From contig NZ_JAAGPI010000002.1 of the NCBI RefSeq assembly GCF_017104715.1, forward strand, positions 620,001 to 684,000: 64,000 nt of DNA, written 5' to 3'. The translations under genes and the position numbers were made by a program. This stretch comes from Burkholderia sp. Ac-20365 (GTDB taxonomy: Bacteria; Pseudomonadota; Gammaproteobacteria; Burkholderiales; Burkholderiaceae). The notes beneath the pieces were generated by a model. That model worked only from the letters and a program-made list of their open reading frames with translations. It did no database searches and was not told the origin of the DNA. This document shows positions 38,173 through 47,423 of the stretch, in pieces; the stretch's first letter is position 1, and every line of letters starts with the position of its first letter.

Positions 38173-39169
38173 GGACTTTCTCCACAACGAGTGCAATGAG
38201 GCGATGATCGAGCGTGGCTTCGACGGGAACGACCCAGAGCCGCGCATCATGCCAGGACCCTAATTTTACCGCATCCTTTTCGGTGATCAGGATCGCGTCG
38301 GCGTCCACGTCGACGAACGGATTCGTGCTGAATGCGTAATGATCGGGCAGTGCGCGCGTCTGCGGCGAAAGGCCGGCCGCACGCAGCGTCGCGAAGAATC
38401 GCTCGGGCGCGCCGATGCCCGCCGCCGCGAGCACGCGCTCGCCGGCGAACTGCGCGAGCGGGCGGCGCAGACGCGGATTGTCGAGATGCCACGCGTCGCC
38501 GGGTGCGAGTTCCAGCGCGAACGTGTTCGGCCACGGCGGCAGCGTGCGCTCGTACGGATTGTTGATCAGCGTCGCGTCGCGTTTGCGCGACAAGGGCTCG
38601 CGCAACGGGCCGGCGGGCAGCAGGAAGCCGTTGCCGCCCAGCCGGTGATCGAACACGACGATTTCCGCATCGCGTTCCAGACGATAGTGCTGCAGGCCGT
38701 CGTCGCTGACGATCACATCGACATCGCGGTGCGTTTTGCACAGCGCTTCAGCCGCCGCGACGCGATCCGGGCACACGAACACGGGCGCACCCGTGCGACG
38801 CGCGATCAGGAGCGGCTCGTCGCCCGCCTGCGATGCCTTCGACGTCGGCGTGACGAGCGTGGGCAGCGTGATCTTCGCGCCATAGCCACGCGACACGACG
38901 CCGGGCGTGAAGCCCGCGCTGCGCAGCGCCTGCACCAGCGCGATCACCGTCGGCGTCTTGCCCGTGCCGCCGACGGTCACGTTGCCGACCACCACCACGG
39001 GCACGCGAATGCGCACCGACCTCAGCCAGCCGGCCTTGAAGGCCGCGCGGCGCGCGAGCGCGACCGCGCCGAACACGCACGCGAGCGGCGTCATCGCCCA
39101 CGCGAGCGGGCCGCGCTGCTGCCACTCGCGCGCGATGCGCGCTTCGAGGCTGGACGCGCGATCGCTCAT
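38153..39169 (-). CDS. lpxK: Tetraacyldisaccharide 4'-kinase
   Basis: Phosphorylates the lipid A precursor at the 4' position at the inner membrane (338 aa). The P-loop is [17 protein letters not shown], an N-terminal membrane-associated helix ([17 protein letters not shown]) precedes it, and [10 protein letters not shown] and [18 protein letters not shown] follow. It is the first gene of the lpxK-trm112-kdsB-adk run; no exbB or exbD is found upstream. Confidence 0.96.
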   Translation of the reverse strand: MSDRASSLEARIAREWQQRGPLAWAMTPLACVFGAVALARRAAFKAGWLRSVRIRVPVVVVGNVTVGGTGKTPTVIALVQALRSAGFTPGVVSRGYGAKITLPTLVTPTSKASQAGDEPLLIARRTGAPVFVCPDRVAAAEALCKTHRDVDVIVSDDGLQHYRLERDAEIVVFDHRLGGNGFLLPAGPLREPLSRKRDATLINNPYERTLPPWPNTFALELAPGDAWHLDNPRLRRPLAQFAGERVLAAAGIGAPERFFATLRAAGLSPQTRALPDHYAFSTNPFVDVDADAILITEKDAVKLGSWHDARLWVVPVEATLDHRLIALVVEKVRGRSPA

Positions 39170-39455
39170 CGGCAGGCGGCCGGCTTGCGCGGCGCGTCAG
39201 ACAGGATGGACAGGGCGGACATCAGCAGGCATCTCCGGGCGGTCGGTTGCACCGACGGTTGAAAGACCACGCAAACCACGAAAGCGGACGACGGCGAAAC
39301 GGCAAAAGGACGACGGGAATAGCGAAACTGCATGGCGAAATTCTATTGGCGCAAACGCGCTTGCCGTGACCGACAGATTCCGCCAGAACCCGGCACTCTA
39401 GCGCGCGGGCGGCGTCGGCTGCAAGTCGGAAAGGCTTCCACGCACGGCCGATGCT

Positions 39456-39488
39456 TTATCCATAGCCTGTGGATAACTTTGTGGAGAA
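39456..39488. promoter_or_regulatory. Cluster of DnaA-box-like 9-mers between lpxK and xseA
   Basis: The 577-base gap between the divergent lpxK and xseA genes holds TTATCCATA (39456-39464), a perfect inverted box TGTGGATAA (39468-39476) and TGTGGAGAA (39480-39488). About 60 bases further lies an A/T-rich stretch (about 39540-39600), unusual for this genome. No dnaA or dnaN is near. A DnaA-controlled promoter or titration site is possible. Nothing else is recognised in the gap. Confidence 0.5.
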
Positions 39489-39746
39489 CGTGCCTTGCAA
39501 TTTGTCGGAAAGGCCGTCGCACAAGCATCTGCTCGGTAAAGGGGAACTTTTATCGAGTAAAAAATGTTTAAAAATCAATTGGTTAGATGGTATTAAGTGG
39601 GCTCTGGGGCCGTTTTGAGACAGGATTCCAGCGCTCTCCCGACATGTGGACACTTTTAACAATCCGGCGAAAGACGTTTAGAACGCACTGGACCTGGCTG
39701 GCCGATCGGTCTATCGTCTGTGCGGCTTCTCAACACCATTCCTCGC

Positions 39747-41126
39747 ATGAATTCCGAAAGTCCTTTCTCGTCGCCGGCCGGTGCGGGCGGCGATGCCGTC
39801 GTTCCCGTCTCGGTGCTCAACCGAGCGATCGGCACGATGCTCGAACGCTCGTTTCCGCTCGTCTGGGTGTCCGGCGAAGTGTCGAATTTCACGCGTGCCG
39901 CGAGCGGCCACTGGTACTTCTCGATCAAGGACGCGCAGGCGCAGATGCGCTGCGTGATGTTCCGCGGTCGCGCGCAACACGCTGAGTTCACGCCGCGCGA
40001 AGGCGACAAGATCGAGGTGCGCGCGCTTGTCACGATGTACGAGCCGCGCGGCGAGCTTCAGCTGAATGTCGAAGCCGTGCGTCGTACGGGCCAAGGCAGG
40101 CTGTATGAAGCGTTTCTGCGCCTGAAGGCGCAACTCGAAGCCGAAGGCCTGTTCGACCCCGATCGCAAGCGCGCGCTGCCCGCGCATCCGCGCGCAATCG
40201 GCATCGTCACGTCGTTGCAGGCCGCCGCGTTGCGCGACGTGCTGACCACGCTCGCGCGCCGCGCGCCGCATATTCCCGTGATCGTGTATCCCGCGCCCGT
40301 GCAGGGCGCGGGCGTCAGCGCGAAGCTGGCCGCGATGGTCGAGGCGGCCAACCGGCGGCGCGAAGTAGACGTGCTGATCGTGTGCCGCGGCGGCGGTTCG
40401 ATCGAAGATCTATGGGCGTTCAACGAAGAAGTGCTGGCGCGTGCGATTGCCGCGAGCGAGGTGCCCGTGGTGAGCGGCGTGGGTCACGAAACCGACTTCA
40501 CGATCGCCGATTTCGCCGCCGATGTCCGTGCGCCCACGCCGACGGGCGCCGCCGAGCTCGTCAGCCCGCAGCGCGTGCTGTTGCTGCGCGAGCTCGATCA
40601 TCGGCATGCGACGCTTGCGCGCGGCTTCGGCCGGATGATGGAGCGGCGCGCGCAGCAACTCGACTGGCTCGCGCGCCGGCTCGTGTCGCCGGCCGAAAGG
40701 CTCGCGCGGCAACGCACGCATTTGCAGCAACTGAGCGTGCGGCTTGCGTCGGCGGGTGCGCGGCCTGTGCGCGACGCGCGCGCACGTTTTGCGCTCGTGC
40801 AGATGCGCTGGCAGCGCTGGCGGCCGGATATCTCGCCGCATCGTTCGCAGGTCAACGGCCTTGCCGAGCGGCTCGAGCGCGCATTGTTGCGTCAACATGA
40901 ACGACACATTGCGCGCGTGGAAACGCTTGCTGCGCGGCTCGAGGTGCTGAGTCCGCAGCGCACGCTCGAACGTGGCTACGCGGCGTTGCTCGACGCCCAG
41001 AACGGACGCGCGGTGCGCGCGCCGTCGGCATTGAAACCGGGCCGCCGCATGACCGTTCACCTTGCGGAAGGCTCGGCGGATATCGCGCTGTCGGATGTTC
41101 AGCCGCGTCTTACGGATGGCTTCTAA
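39747..41126 (+). CDS. xseA: Exodeoxyribonuclease VII large subunit
   Basis: The catalytic subunit of exonuclease VII (459 aa), which degrades single-stranded DNA with XseB. An N-terminal OB-fold ([28 protein letters not shown]) is followed by the catalytic domain with [14 protein letters not shown] and [25 protein letters not shown] and a C-terminal coiled region. ATG 39747 is used; GTG 39720 is in frame. xseB is not adjacent. Confidence 0.95.
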   Translation: MNSESPFSSPAGAGGDAVVPVSVLNRAIGTMLERSFPLVWVSGEVSNFTRAASGHWYFSIKDAQAQMRCVMFRGRAQHAEFTPREGDKIEVRALVTMYEPRGELQLNVEAVRRTGQGRLYEAFLRLKAQLEAEGLFDPDRKRALPAHPRAIGIVTSLQAAALRDVLTTLARRAPHIPVIVYPAPVQGAGVSAKLAAMVEAANRRREVDVLIVCRGGGSIEDLWAFNEEVLARAIAASEVPVVSGVGHETDFTIADFAADVRAPTPTGAAELVSPQRVLLLRELDHRHATLARGFGRMMERRAQQLDWLARRLVSPAERLARQRTHLQQLSVRLASAGARPVRDARARFALVQMRWQRWRPDISPHRSQVNGLAERLERALLRQHERHIARVETLAARLEVLSPQRTLERGYAALLDAQNGRAVRAPSALKPGRRMTVHLAEGSADIALSDVQPRLTDGF

Positions 41127-41172
41127 CAGGGATCCGTCACAGTAGTTTTGACCTTCGTATGACGGCTTTGAA

Positions 41173-41217
41173 GGCGCTGCGCGAGCATTAATTACGCTGC
41201 CCGCGCAGCGCCTTTTT
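41173..41217 (+). terminator. xseA terminator
   Basis: An 11-base stem (GGCGCTGCGCG / CGCGCAGCGCC) with an 18-base loop and TTTTT. Confidence 0.82.
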
Positions 41218-41244
41218 GCAATGAACGCCATAAAGGGCTTGCGT

Positions 41245-41273
41245 TTGCGGGGTTATTCCAAGTCGCCTACAAT
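41245..41273 (+). promoter_or_regulatory. Probable sodB promoter
   Basis: TTGCGG, a 17-base spacer and TACAAT, 67 bases before the sodB ATG. Confidence 0.6.
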
Positions 41274-41339
41274 CGAGTGCTCCCGCAGCGTTATCCGCAG
41301 ACTCCCCATAAACAGATACAGATACAAAGGAATAGCACC

Positions 41340-41918
41340 ATGGAACATACGCTCCCGCCGCTGCCGTTCGCGAAGAACGCCCTCGTTCCGAACATGTCGG
41401 AAGAGACGCTTGAGTTTCACTACGGCAAGCACCATCAGACCTATGTGACCAACCTGAACAATCTGATCAAGGGCACCGAGTTCGAGAACCTGTCGCTGGA
41501 AGAAATCGTCAAGAAGTCGTCGGGCGGTATCTTCAACAACTCCGCGCAAATCTGGAATCACACGTTCTTCTGGAACAGCCTGTCGCCGCAAGGTGGCGGT
41601 GCACCGAAGGGCGCGCTCGCTGACGCGATCAACGCGAAGTGGGGTTCTTTCGACAAGTTCAAGGAAGAATTCACGAAGACGGCAGTCGGCACGTTCGGCT
41701 CGGGCTGGGCATGGCTCGTGAAGAAGGCAGACGGCACGCTGGATCTGGTGTCGACCAGCAACGCTGCTACGCCGCTGACCACGGACGCAAAGCCGCTGCT
41801 GACGATCGACGTGTGGGAACACGCGTACTACATCGACTACCGCAATGCACGTCCGAAGTTCGTCGAAGCATTCTGGAACATCGCAAACTGGGACTTCGCG
41901 GAAAAGAACTTCGCGTAA
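41340..41918 (+). CDS. sodB: Iron superoxide dismutase
   Basis: Converts superoxide to hydrogen peroxide and oxygen in the cytoplasm (192 aa). Metal-ligand regions are [25 protein letters not shown] and [11 protein letters not shown]; the [10 protein letters not shown] context is typical of Fe-type enzymes. ATG 41340 gives the standard length, and own promoter and terminator mark it as a single-gene unit. Codon choice is very biased to C-ending codons, consistent with high expression. Confidence 0.97.
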   Translation: MEHTLPPLPFAKNALVPNMSEETLEFHYGKHHQTYVTNLNNLIKGTEFENLSLEEIVKKSSGGIFNNSAQIWNHTFFWNSLSPQGGGAPKGALADAINAKWGSFDKFKEEFTKTAVGTFGSGWAWLVKKADGTLDLVSTSNAATPLTTDAKPLLTIDVWEHAYYIDYRNARPKFVEAFWNIANWDFAEKNFA

Positions 41919-41971
41919 GTCTTTGCCTGAGCCGGTAAGTGTTTGAAATAACCGGCCAGTGCTGATGAAAG

Positions 41972-42005
41972 AAAAGCCCTCATTGATGAGGGCTTTTTCT
42001 TTTTC
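41972..42005 (+). terminator. sodB terminator
   Basis: AAAAGCCCTCA / TGAGGGCTTTT stem with a TTGA loop, then a T-rich run. Confidence 0.92.
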
Positions 42006-42145
42006 TGGCTCCGATTCGCGGCGCCACCCGTTTTCATTGTGCGGATGTCAGAGCATATTGATTCGCTATCCGAATTAATCGACGCATCATCAATGATGGT
42101 CACACCCGCGCGTTCTGATCGGCGCAAGAGCGTGCACACCTATCG

Positions 42146-42162
42146 CCACCCGTTCGGGGTGG
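42146..42162. promoter_or_regulatory. 17-bp palindromic operator upstream of the racemase-etfBA operon
   Basis: CCACCCGTTCGGGGTGG, one of five related palindromes (core CCACC-N7-GGTGG) found upstream of the units of this catabolic region. It starts 144 bases before the racemase ATG. The 371-base gap 41919-42289 otherwise holds the sodB terminator and nothing else recognised. Confidence 0.7.
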
Positions 42163-42289
42163 TCTCGTCCGTTGCCCGCCAGGGCTTACTACGATCAAGA
42201 GGCCTTCTGCCGCCTCGACATATATCGCGACTATCACGACACGGCTGGTATCGGCCGCCGGGTCGCATTTCAACGGAGACAGATGAGCG

Positions 42290-43459
42290 ATGGGCGTTCT
42301 GAATGGAATCAGGGTGCTGGAATTCGAGGCGATCGGACCCGGGCCCTTTGGCGCGATGCTGCTCGCCGACATGGGCGCAGACGTGCTGCGTATTGACCGG
42401 CCTGCCGCGCCCGAGGACCTCGGACCGAAAACCAACGGCAAGCGAATCGATATCACGGGGCGCGGGCGTCGCTCGGTCACGCTCGACCTGAAGCAACCCG
42501 AGTCCGCCGCGGCTGCACTCGAACTGATGGCGCGCGCGGATGTTGTGATCGAAGGTTATCGGCCGGGAACGATGGAGCGGCTCGGACTCGGGCCCGACGA
42601 GGCTTTCGCGCGCAACCCGAAGCTCGTCTACGGGCGCATGACGGGCTGGGGCCAAACTGGCCCGCTCGCGGCGCGCGCCGGTCACGATCTGAACTACATC
42701 GCGCTGTCGGGCGTGTTGTCCGGCATCGGACGCGCGGAAGGCGCACCCATCGTGCCGCTGAACCTCGTCGGCGATTACGGCGGCGGTGGCATGCTGCTCG
42801 CGCTCGGCGTCGTGTCGGCGCTGCTCGGCGTGCAACGCGGCGGATCAGGGCAGGTGGTCGATGCAGCGATGACGGAAGGCGCCGCCCAACTCGGCGCGGT
42901 GATCTGGGGGCTGCTCGCTTCGGGCAACTGGCGTGAGCAACGCGCGAGCAATCTGCTAGACGGCGGTGCGCCGTGGTACGACAGCTACCGCACGCGCGAC
43001 GGTCACTATATGGCCGTCGGTGCCGTCGAGGCGCGCTTTTACGCGCAACTGCTCGACAAGCTGGGCCTCAGCGATGCAGCTCTGCCGAAGCAGCACGATC
43101 GCAACGGCTGGCCTGTGCTGCGGGAAGCTTTCACGGCGGCATTCGCGGCCCGCACGCGCGACGAATGGTGCACAGAATTCGAAGGCAGCGACGCATGCGT
43201 TGCGCCTGTGCTCGGCTTTTCCGAGGCACCCGATCACGCACAGCATCGCGCGCGCGGCAGCTTCGTCGAAGTGGCGGGCGTCGTGCAGCCCGCGCCCGCG
43301 CCGCGCTTTTCCGCCACGCCATCACACATCAACGGACCTGCGCCGCAGCGCGGGCAGGGCGGGTTCCATGCGTTGCGCGACTGGGGCTTCGACGCGGATG
43401 CCATAGAACGGATGGTGGCGCGCGGTCTCGGCTTCCAGTGCGAAGTCCCGGCAGGTTAA
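42290..43459 (+). CDS. Alpha-methylacyl-CoA racemase-like (CaiB/BaiF family)
   Basis: A class III CoA-transferase-fold enzyme (389 aa). The three residues used by alpha-methylacyl-CoA racemase are present in their usual contexts: His132 (ARAGHDLNY), Asp162 (VGDYGGGGML) and Glu247 (MAVGAVEARFY), which favours racemase over CoA transferase. It would interconvert 2R- and 2S-methylacyl-CoA so that a stereospecific acyl-CoA dehydrogenase can act. It heads an operon with etfB and etfA and carries the shared operator. A transferase role cannot be excluded from sequence alone. Confidence 0.85.
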   Translation: MGVLNGIRVLEFEAIGPGPFGAMLLADMGADVLRIDRPAAPEDLGPKTNGKRIDITGRGRRSVTLDLKQPESAAAALELMARADVVIEGYRPGTMERLGLGPDEAFARNPKLVYGRMTGWGQTGPLAARAGHDLNYIALSGVLSGIGRAEGAPIVPLNLVGDYGGGGMLLALGVVSALLGVQRGGSGQVVDAAMTEGAAQLGAVIWGLLASGNWREQRASNLLDGGAPWYDSYRTRDGHYMAVGAVEARFYAQLLDKLGLSDAALPKQHDRNGWPVLREAFTAAFAARTRDEWCTEFEGSDACVAPVLGFSEAPDHAQHRARGSFVEVAGVVQPAPAPRFSATPSHINGPAPQRGQGGFHALRDWGFDADAIERMVARGLGFQCEVPAG

Positions 43460-43480
43460 TCGAACGACAGGAGGCAACAG

Positions 43481-44230
43481 ATGAAAGCACTCGTCGCGGT
43501 CAAGCGCGTGGTGGACTTCAACGTCAAAGTGCGCGTGAAGTCCGATGGTTCGGGCGTCGATCTCGCCAACGTCAAGATGAGCATCAACCCCTTCGACGAG
43601 ATTGCTATCGAAGAAGCCGTGCGACTCAAGGAGCGCGGTGTCGTCACCGAGGTCGTTGCGGTGTCGTGTGGCGTGTCCGCATGCCAGGAAACGCTGCGCA
43701 CGGCCATGGCGATCGGCGCGGATCGCGGCATTCTCGTCGAGACGGATGCGGAGCTGGAACCGCTTGCCGTCGCGAAGCTGCTTAACGTGCTGGTCGACCG
43801 GGAAAAGCCGCAACTCGTGCTGTTCGGCAAGCAGGCCATCGACAACGACTGCAACCAGACAGGGCAGATGCTCGCCGCGCTCGCGGGGCGGCCGCAGGCA
43901 ACGTGTGCGAGCAAGGTCGAGATCGCCGATGACTTCGCTATCGTGACGCGCGAAATCGATGGCGGGCTGGAGACCGTGAGTCTCGCGCTGCCCGCCGTAG
44001 TGACTGCCGATTTGCGGCTCAACGAGCCGCGCTACGCGACACTGCCGAACATCATGAAGGCCAAGAAGAAGCCACTCGATACCGTGACGCCCGCGCAACT
44101 CGGTGTGGACATCGCACCGCGCCTGACGGTGCTTAGTACCAGCGAGCCGGCGCAACGCGGCGCGGGTGTGAAAGTGCCCGATGTCGCCGCGCTCGTCGCG
44201 AAACTGAAAACGGAAGCCAAGGTACTGTGA
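43481..44230 (+). CDS. etfB: Electron transfer flavoprotein beta subunit
   Basis: A 249-aa subunit that binds AMP and, with EtfA, moves electrons from acyl-CoA dehydrogenases to the quinone pool. It begins [20 protein letters not shown] and has the ETF-beta signature region with [25 protein letters not shown] cut short here for length (family recognition loop). It is 21 bases after the racemase gene with a GAGG site, and 10 bases before etfA. Dedicated ETF genes in a catabolic operon suggest a matching dehydrogenase, here the one at 49132. Confidence 0.95.
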   Translation: MKALVAVKRVVDFNVKVRVKSDGSGVDLANVKMSINPFDEIAIEEAVRLKERGVVTEVVAVSCGVSACQETLRTAMAIGADRGILVETDAELEPLAVAKLLNVLVDREKPQLVLFGKQAIDNDCNQTGQMLAALAGRPQATCASKVEIADDFAIVTREIDGGLETVSLALPAVVTADLRLNEPRYATLPNIMKAKKKPLDTVTPAQLGVDIAPRLTVLSTSEPAQRGAGVKVPDVAALVAKLKTEAKVL

Positions 44231-44240
44231 GGAGAAAAAT

Positions 44241-45185
44241 ATGAATGAACGCACAGGCGTGCTGGTGGTTGCCGAGCACGACAACGTATCGATCCGGAGT
44301 GCGACGCTGAGCGCCGTGACGGCGGCACTGCAATGCGGTGCCGACGTGCACGTGCTGGTTGCGGGGCATGGCGTGCAGGATGCGGCGAACGCGGCGGCGC
44401 GCATCGCGGGCGTCTCGCTCGTGCTGGTCGCCGACGCGCCCTCGCTCGCGCAAGGTCTCGCAGAAAACCTCGGCGCGCAGGTGACGCAAATCGCAGCGAG
44501 TTACAGCCATATCCTGTTTCCCGCGACGAGCATGGGCAAGAGCGTTGCCCCGCGGGTTGCCGCGTTGCTCGACGTCGCGCAGATTTCGGACATCGTGCGC
44601 GTGGTGAGTGCCGATACCTTCGAGCGCCCTATATACGCGGGAAATGCGATCGTAGCGGTGCGCTCTGACGACCCCGTCAAGGTCGTGACCGTGCGCGCCA
44701 TTAGCTTCGATGCCGCATCGTCGGAAGGTAGCACTGCGCAGATTGAAATCGTCGATGCTGTGGGTGACAGCGGGCTGTCGACCTTTATCGGGCGGCAGGT
44801 TGCGAAGAGCGAGCGGCCTGAGCTTGCGGATGCGCAGATCATCGTGAGCGGCGGCCGCGCGCTCGGCAGCAGCGAGCGTTTCAACGAAGTGCTGACACCG
44901 CTCGCGGACCGGCTTGGCGCAGCGCTTGGCGCGAGTCGCGCTGCCGTCGATGCGGGCTTCGCGCCGAATGACTGGCAGGTCGGCCAGACGGGCAAGATCG
45001 TAGCGCCGCAGCTTTATATCGCGTGTGGGATTTCAGGCGCGATTCAGCATGTCGCGGGCATGAAGGATTCGAAGGTGATCGTGGCGATCAACAAGGATCC
45101 GGAAGCGCCTATTTTTAGCATCGCCGATTATGGGCTGGAAGCGGATTTGTTTGAGGCGGTGCCGGAGATGGTTTTGGCATTGTAG
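44241..45185 (+). CDS. etfA: Electron transfer flavoprotein alpha subunit
   Basis: The FAD-binding subunit of ETF (314 aa). The C-terminal FAD domain is clear: [37 protein letters not shown] and [18 protein letters not shown] site lies between the etfB stop and this start. It ends the racemase-etfBA operon and runs into repeat copy 5; its last codons include GGG, TTG and GTT choices unlike the gene body. Confidence 0.95.
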   Translation: MNERTGVLVVAEHDNVSIRSATLSAVTAALQCGADVHVLVAGHGVQDAANAAARIAGVSLVLVADAPSLAQGLAENLGAQVTQIAASYSHILFPATSMGKSVAPRVAALLDVAQISDIVRVVSADTFERPIYAGNAIVAVRSDDPVKVVTVRAISFDAASSEGSTAQIEIVDAVGDSGLSTFIGRQVAKSERPELADAQIIVSGGRALGSSERFNEVLTPLADRLGAALGASRAAVDAGFAPNDWQVGQTGKIVAPQLYIACGISGAIQHVAGMKDSKVIVAINKDPEAPIFSIADYGLEADLFEAVPEMVLAL

Positions 45186-45208
45186 GGGATGGTGTTTTTT
45201 GGTCTTTT

Positions 45209-45266
45209 CGCTGGCATCCGTGATATGTCGCGATGCTTCACGTGTTGCCCCTGTGCGGGGCGGTAT
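45209..45266. repeat. Truncated left end of the 655-bp repeat
   Basis: CGCTGGCATCCG followed by the TGTTGCCCCTGTGCGGGGCGG segment split here as TGTTGCCCC and TGTGCGGGGCGG matches the first about 58 bases of the repeat, then the match stops. It is followed by TGTCTTGCGACGCTGG (45277-45292), a G/T-rich spacer and then the full copy 5. It is a remnant of an additional copy. Confidence 0.85.
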
Positions 45267-45318
45267 CGCGCTGGGTTGTCTTGCGACGCTGGGGTGGTTT
45301 GCTTTTGTTGTCGCTTTT

Positions 45319-45971
45319 GCTGGCATCCGCGATTTGTCTTGCCTGCTTCAGGCGTCGCCCCTGTGCGGGGCGGCACCTACTTTTCTTTGCCGCGGCAAAG
45401 AAAAGTAGGCAAAAGAAAGCCGCTGAACACCGCCAGTTCTTGTAGTTGCCCACGGGCCCCCAACGGCCCCGTCCTGTACGTGACAGCGTTCTTCTCGACA
45501 CCCGCTGCCAACGCTCCTATTGAACGCCTCACCCGCTTCACGCCCCCGCGTCGCCGCATGCGCGATCAAATCGCCCGCGTTCTATAGCGGCAAACTGTGT
45601 GTAGGATTTCGCACCATACACGCATCACTCCGGACTGGAAGCAAGGTCGGTGTCGTAAGAGCGATGACGTGTGAACCACTACGGCCTACACACAGTTTGC
45701 CACCTGGGCGGCACATACCGTTCGCTGTCGCTGGCTGCGCTATGGGTGATTGAAGTGGGTGAGGCGGCGATTCGAAGCGCTGGCAACGGGCGGGGACTGA
45801 GAGGTTGCTGTGTGAAGCGGAGGAACTGTTGGGGGCCCTCAGGCGGAGGTCAAGGACGGGCGGTGTTAGCCCGCTTTCTTTGCTCACTTTCTTTGCGGCG
45901 GCAAAGAAAGTAAGTGCCGCCCCGCACAGGGGCAACGCCTGAAGCAAGAAGGCATATCGCGGATGCCAGCG
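45319..45971. repeat. 655-bp palindromic intergenic repeat, copy 5
   Basis: A 653-bp copy in the orientation of copy 1, between the convergent etfA and SDR genes. The L arm is on the left and the S arm on the right. Its centre is the most diverged of the five but keeps CACTCCGGACT, GGTCGGTGTCGTA and the AAACTGTGTGT / ACACACAGTTT pair. Reading frames within it resemble those of the other copies and are not called as genes. Confidence 0.92.
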
Positions 45972-45975
45972 AAAG

Positions 45976-46051
45976 CAAAACCAAAACCAAAACCAAAACC
46001 AAAACCAAAACCAAAACCAAAACCAAAACCAAACCAAACCAAACCAAAAAA
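45976..46051 (-). repeat. Long CCAAAA tract at the right end of repeat copy 5
   Basis: Eight CCAAAA units then three CCAAA units on the + strand (GGTTTT on the minus strand), the longest such tract in the window. It lies between the repeat and the 3' end of the leftward SDR gene at 46128. Confidence 0.9.
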
Positions 46052-46127
46052 AGGCGCCCCCACAGCAGAGACGCCCCCAAAAGCCCGCCCCGCCCGCGCG
46101 AGCAGGGCGAACCTCCACGCAACACCG

Positions 46128-46952
46128 TTATTGAAGATTCCCAGCGACAGCAATCGTCTGCCCGGTGATGTAATTCGACTCCGGCGAGCAGAACAGATAA
46201 ACACCGCCAGCCGCTTCTTCCGGCGTACCGCCACGACCGAGCGGGTTCCGCTGTGCATGCGACTTCAGCATGTCAGGATTCAGCCCGACGCGGATATCGC
46301 GTCCATCGATATTGACCGTCGCACCCGCATGCGCATCCGCCGACGTCATCCGCGTATGGATCAGGCCAAACGCCACACAATTCACGTTGACATTGAAGCG
46401 GCCCCATTCACGTGCCAGTGCACGCGTCATACCAATCACGCCAGCCTTAGCCGATGAATAGTTCATCTGGCCAGCATTCCCATTCAGTGCCGACACCGAC
46501 GAGATGTTCACGATCTTCCGATACACCTCGCGCCCCGCTTCCTTATCGGCAGCATGCAGCGCTTTCACATGGGGATACGCGGCGCGCAGAATGCGAAATG
46601 GTGCCGTCATATGACAATCGATGATCGCGTACCACTGTTCGTCGCTCATCTTCTGAATCACGTCGTCCCACGTATAGCCGGCGTTGTTGACGATAATGTC
46701 GATGCCCTTGAACGCCTTCAGCGCGGTACCGACGAAGCGATCCGCAAAATCCGGCGCAGTCACGTTGCCGACGCACGCCACAGCCTCCACGCCCATCTTC
46801 TTCAACGTTTCGACTGTTTCGTGCGCCGGATCGGCGTCCAGGTCGTTGACGACGATGCGCGCGCCTTCGCTCGCGAACTTCTCGACGATCGCGCGGCCAA
46901 TGCCGCGTCCCGAGCCCGTCACAAGGGCGACCTTGCCGTCAAGCTTTCCCAT
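46128..46952 (-). CDS. SDR dehydrogenase, probable (3R)-hydroxyacyl-CoA dehydrogenase
   Basis: A 274-aa FabG-like short-chain dehydrogenase: TGSGRGIGRAIVEKF near residue 13, NNAGYTWDD, VNISSVSALNGNAGQMNYSSAKAG at the active site split by its Ser and Tyr-Lys, and a C-terminal NYITGQTIAVAGN. It is the last gene of the six-gene minus-strand operon with two MaoC-type hydratases, a thiolase, an acyl-CoA dehydrogenase and a ligase. In that setting it most likely oxidises the 3-hydroxyacyl-CoA from the MaoC hydratase, which is usually the R form. FabG-type reductase activity is the alternative. Confidence 0.87.
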   Translation of the reverse strand: MGKLDGKVALVTGSGRGIGRAIVEKFASEGARIVVNDLDADPAHETVETLKKMGVEAVACVGNVTAPDFADRFVGTALKAFKGIDIIVNNAGYTWDDVIQKMSDEQWYAIIDCHMTAPFRILRAAYPHVKALHAADKEAGREVYRKIVNISSVSALNGNAGQMNYSSAKAGVIGMTRALAREWGRFNVNVNCVAFGLIHTRMTSADAHAGATVNIDGRDIRVGLNPDMLKSHAQRNPLGRGGTPEEAAGGVYLFCSPESNYITGQTIAVAGNLQ

Positions 46953-46994
46953 TTGCTGTTCTCCTGTGTATGTGTAATTGCGTCGCGCGTTGCA

Positions 46995-47411
46995 TCAAAG
47001 CGCAACCACAGCTTCGCCGACCACGCGCGGCTCGCCGTACTGGTTGGCTGTCTGGATCTCGAGCTTCACGCGCCGTTCGCCGTCCGCTTCGAACTTGTCG
47101 ACGACTCGGCCCGTGCACGTCACCTGATGCCCCAGGTGCGTAATGCCGACGAAGCGCACGCCGAACTCTCGCAATTGCCGCTGATCGACCCAGCGCGTGA
47201 GTAGCCGCCCGAGATACGCCATCGACAGCATCCCGTGCGCGAATACGTCGGGCATGCCCGCCTTGCGCGCAAAGTCGGTGTCGATATGCACCTGGTTGTG
47301 ATCGCCCGACGCGCCAGCGAAGAGCGCGAGCGTCGTGCGGTTGATGGGTTCGAGCGTGAGCGGCGGCAAGGTGTCTCCGATCTTCACGCTGTCGAATGTC
47401 AGGGTGCTCAT
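46995..47411 (-). CDS. MaoC-type enoyl-CoA hydratase subunit
   Basis: A 138-aa single hot-dog domain. The hydratase-2 motif is intact: FAGASGDHNQVHIDTDFARKAG, with Asp and His in the catalytic positions, then HGMLSMAYLGRLL. A single hot-dog must dimerise, and the partner is probably the adjacent protein at 47424 (12 bases upstream), giving an R-specific enoyl-CoA hydratase. It is in the operon with the thiolase and dehydrogenase. Confidence 0.9.
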   Translation of the reverse strand: MSTLTFDSVKIGDTLPPLTLEPINRTTLALFAGASGDHNQVHIDTDFARKAGMPDVFAHGMLSMAYLGRLLTRWVDQRQLREFGVRFVGITHLGHQVTCTGRVVDKFEADGERRVKLEIQTANQYGEPRVVGEAVVAL

Positions 47412-47423
47412 GAGCGTTCTCCG

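Noticed and set aside
39456..39600. DnaA boxes as a replication origin
   Set aside because: No dnaA, dnaN, gyrB, parA/parB or repA nearby; only three boxes.
42146..42290. Sigma-54 promoter downstream of the palindromes, with the palindromes as activator sites
   Set aside because: No GG-N10-GC pair with the right context was found at the sites checked; spacing at 42161 is 11, not 10.
42290..43459. CaiB/BaiF gene as a plain CoA transferase
   Set aside because: The racemase His, Asp and Glu contexts are all present, so racemase is the better call, though not proven.
45976..46051. CCAAAA tandem as a CRISPR-like array
   Set aside because: The unit is 6 bases without spacers, and no cas gene is present.
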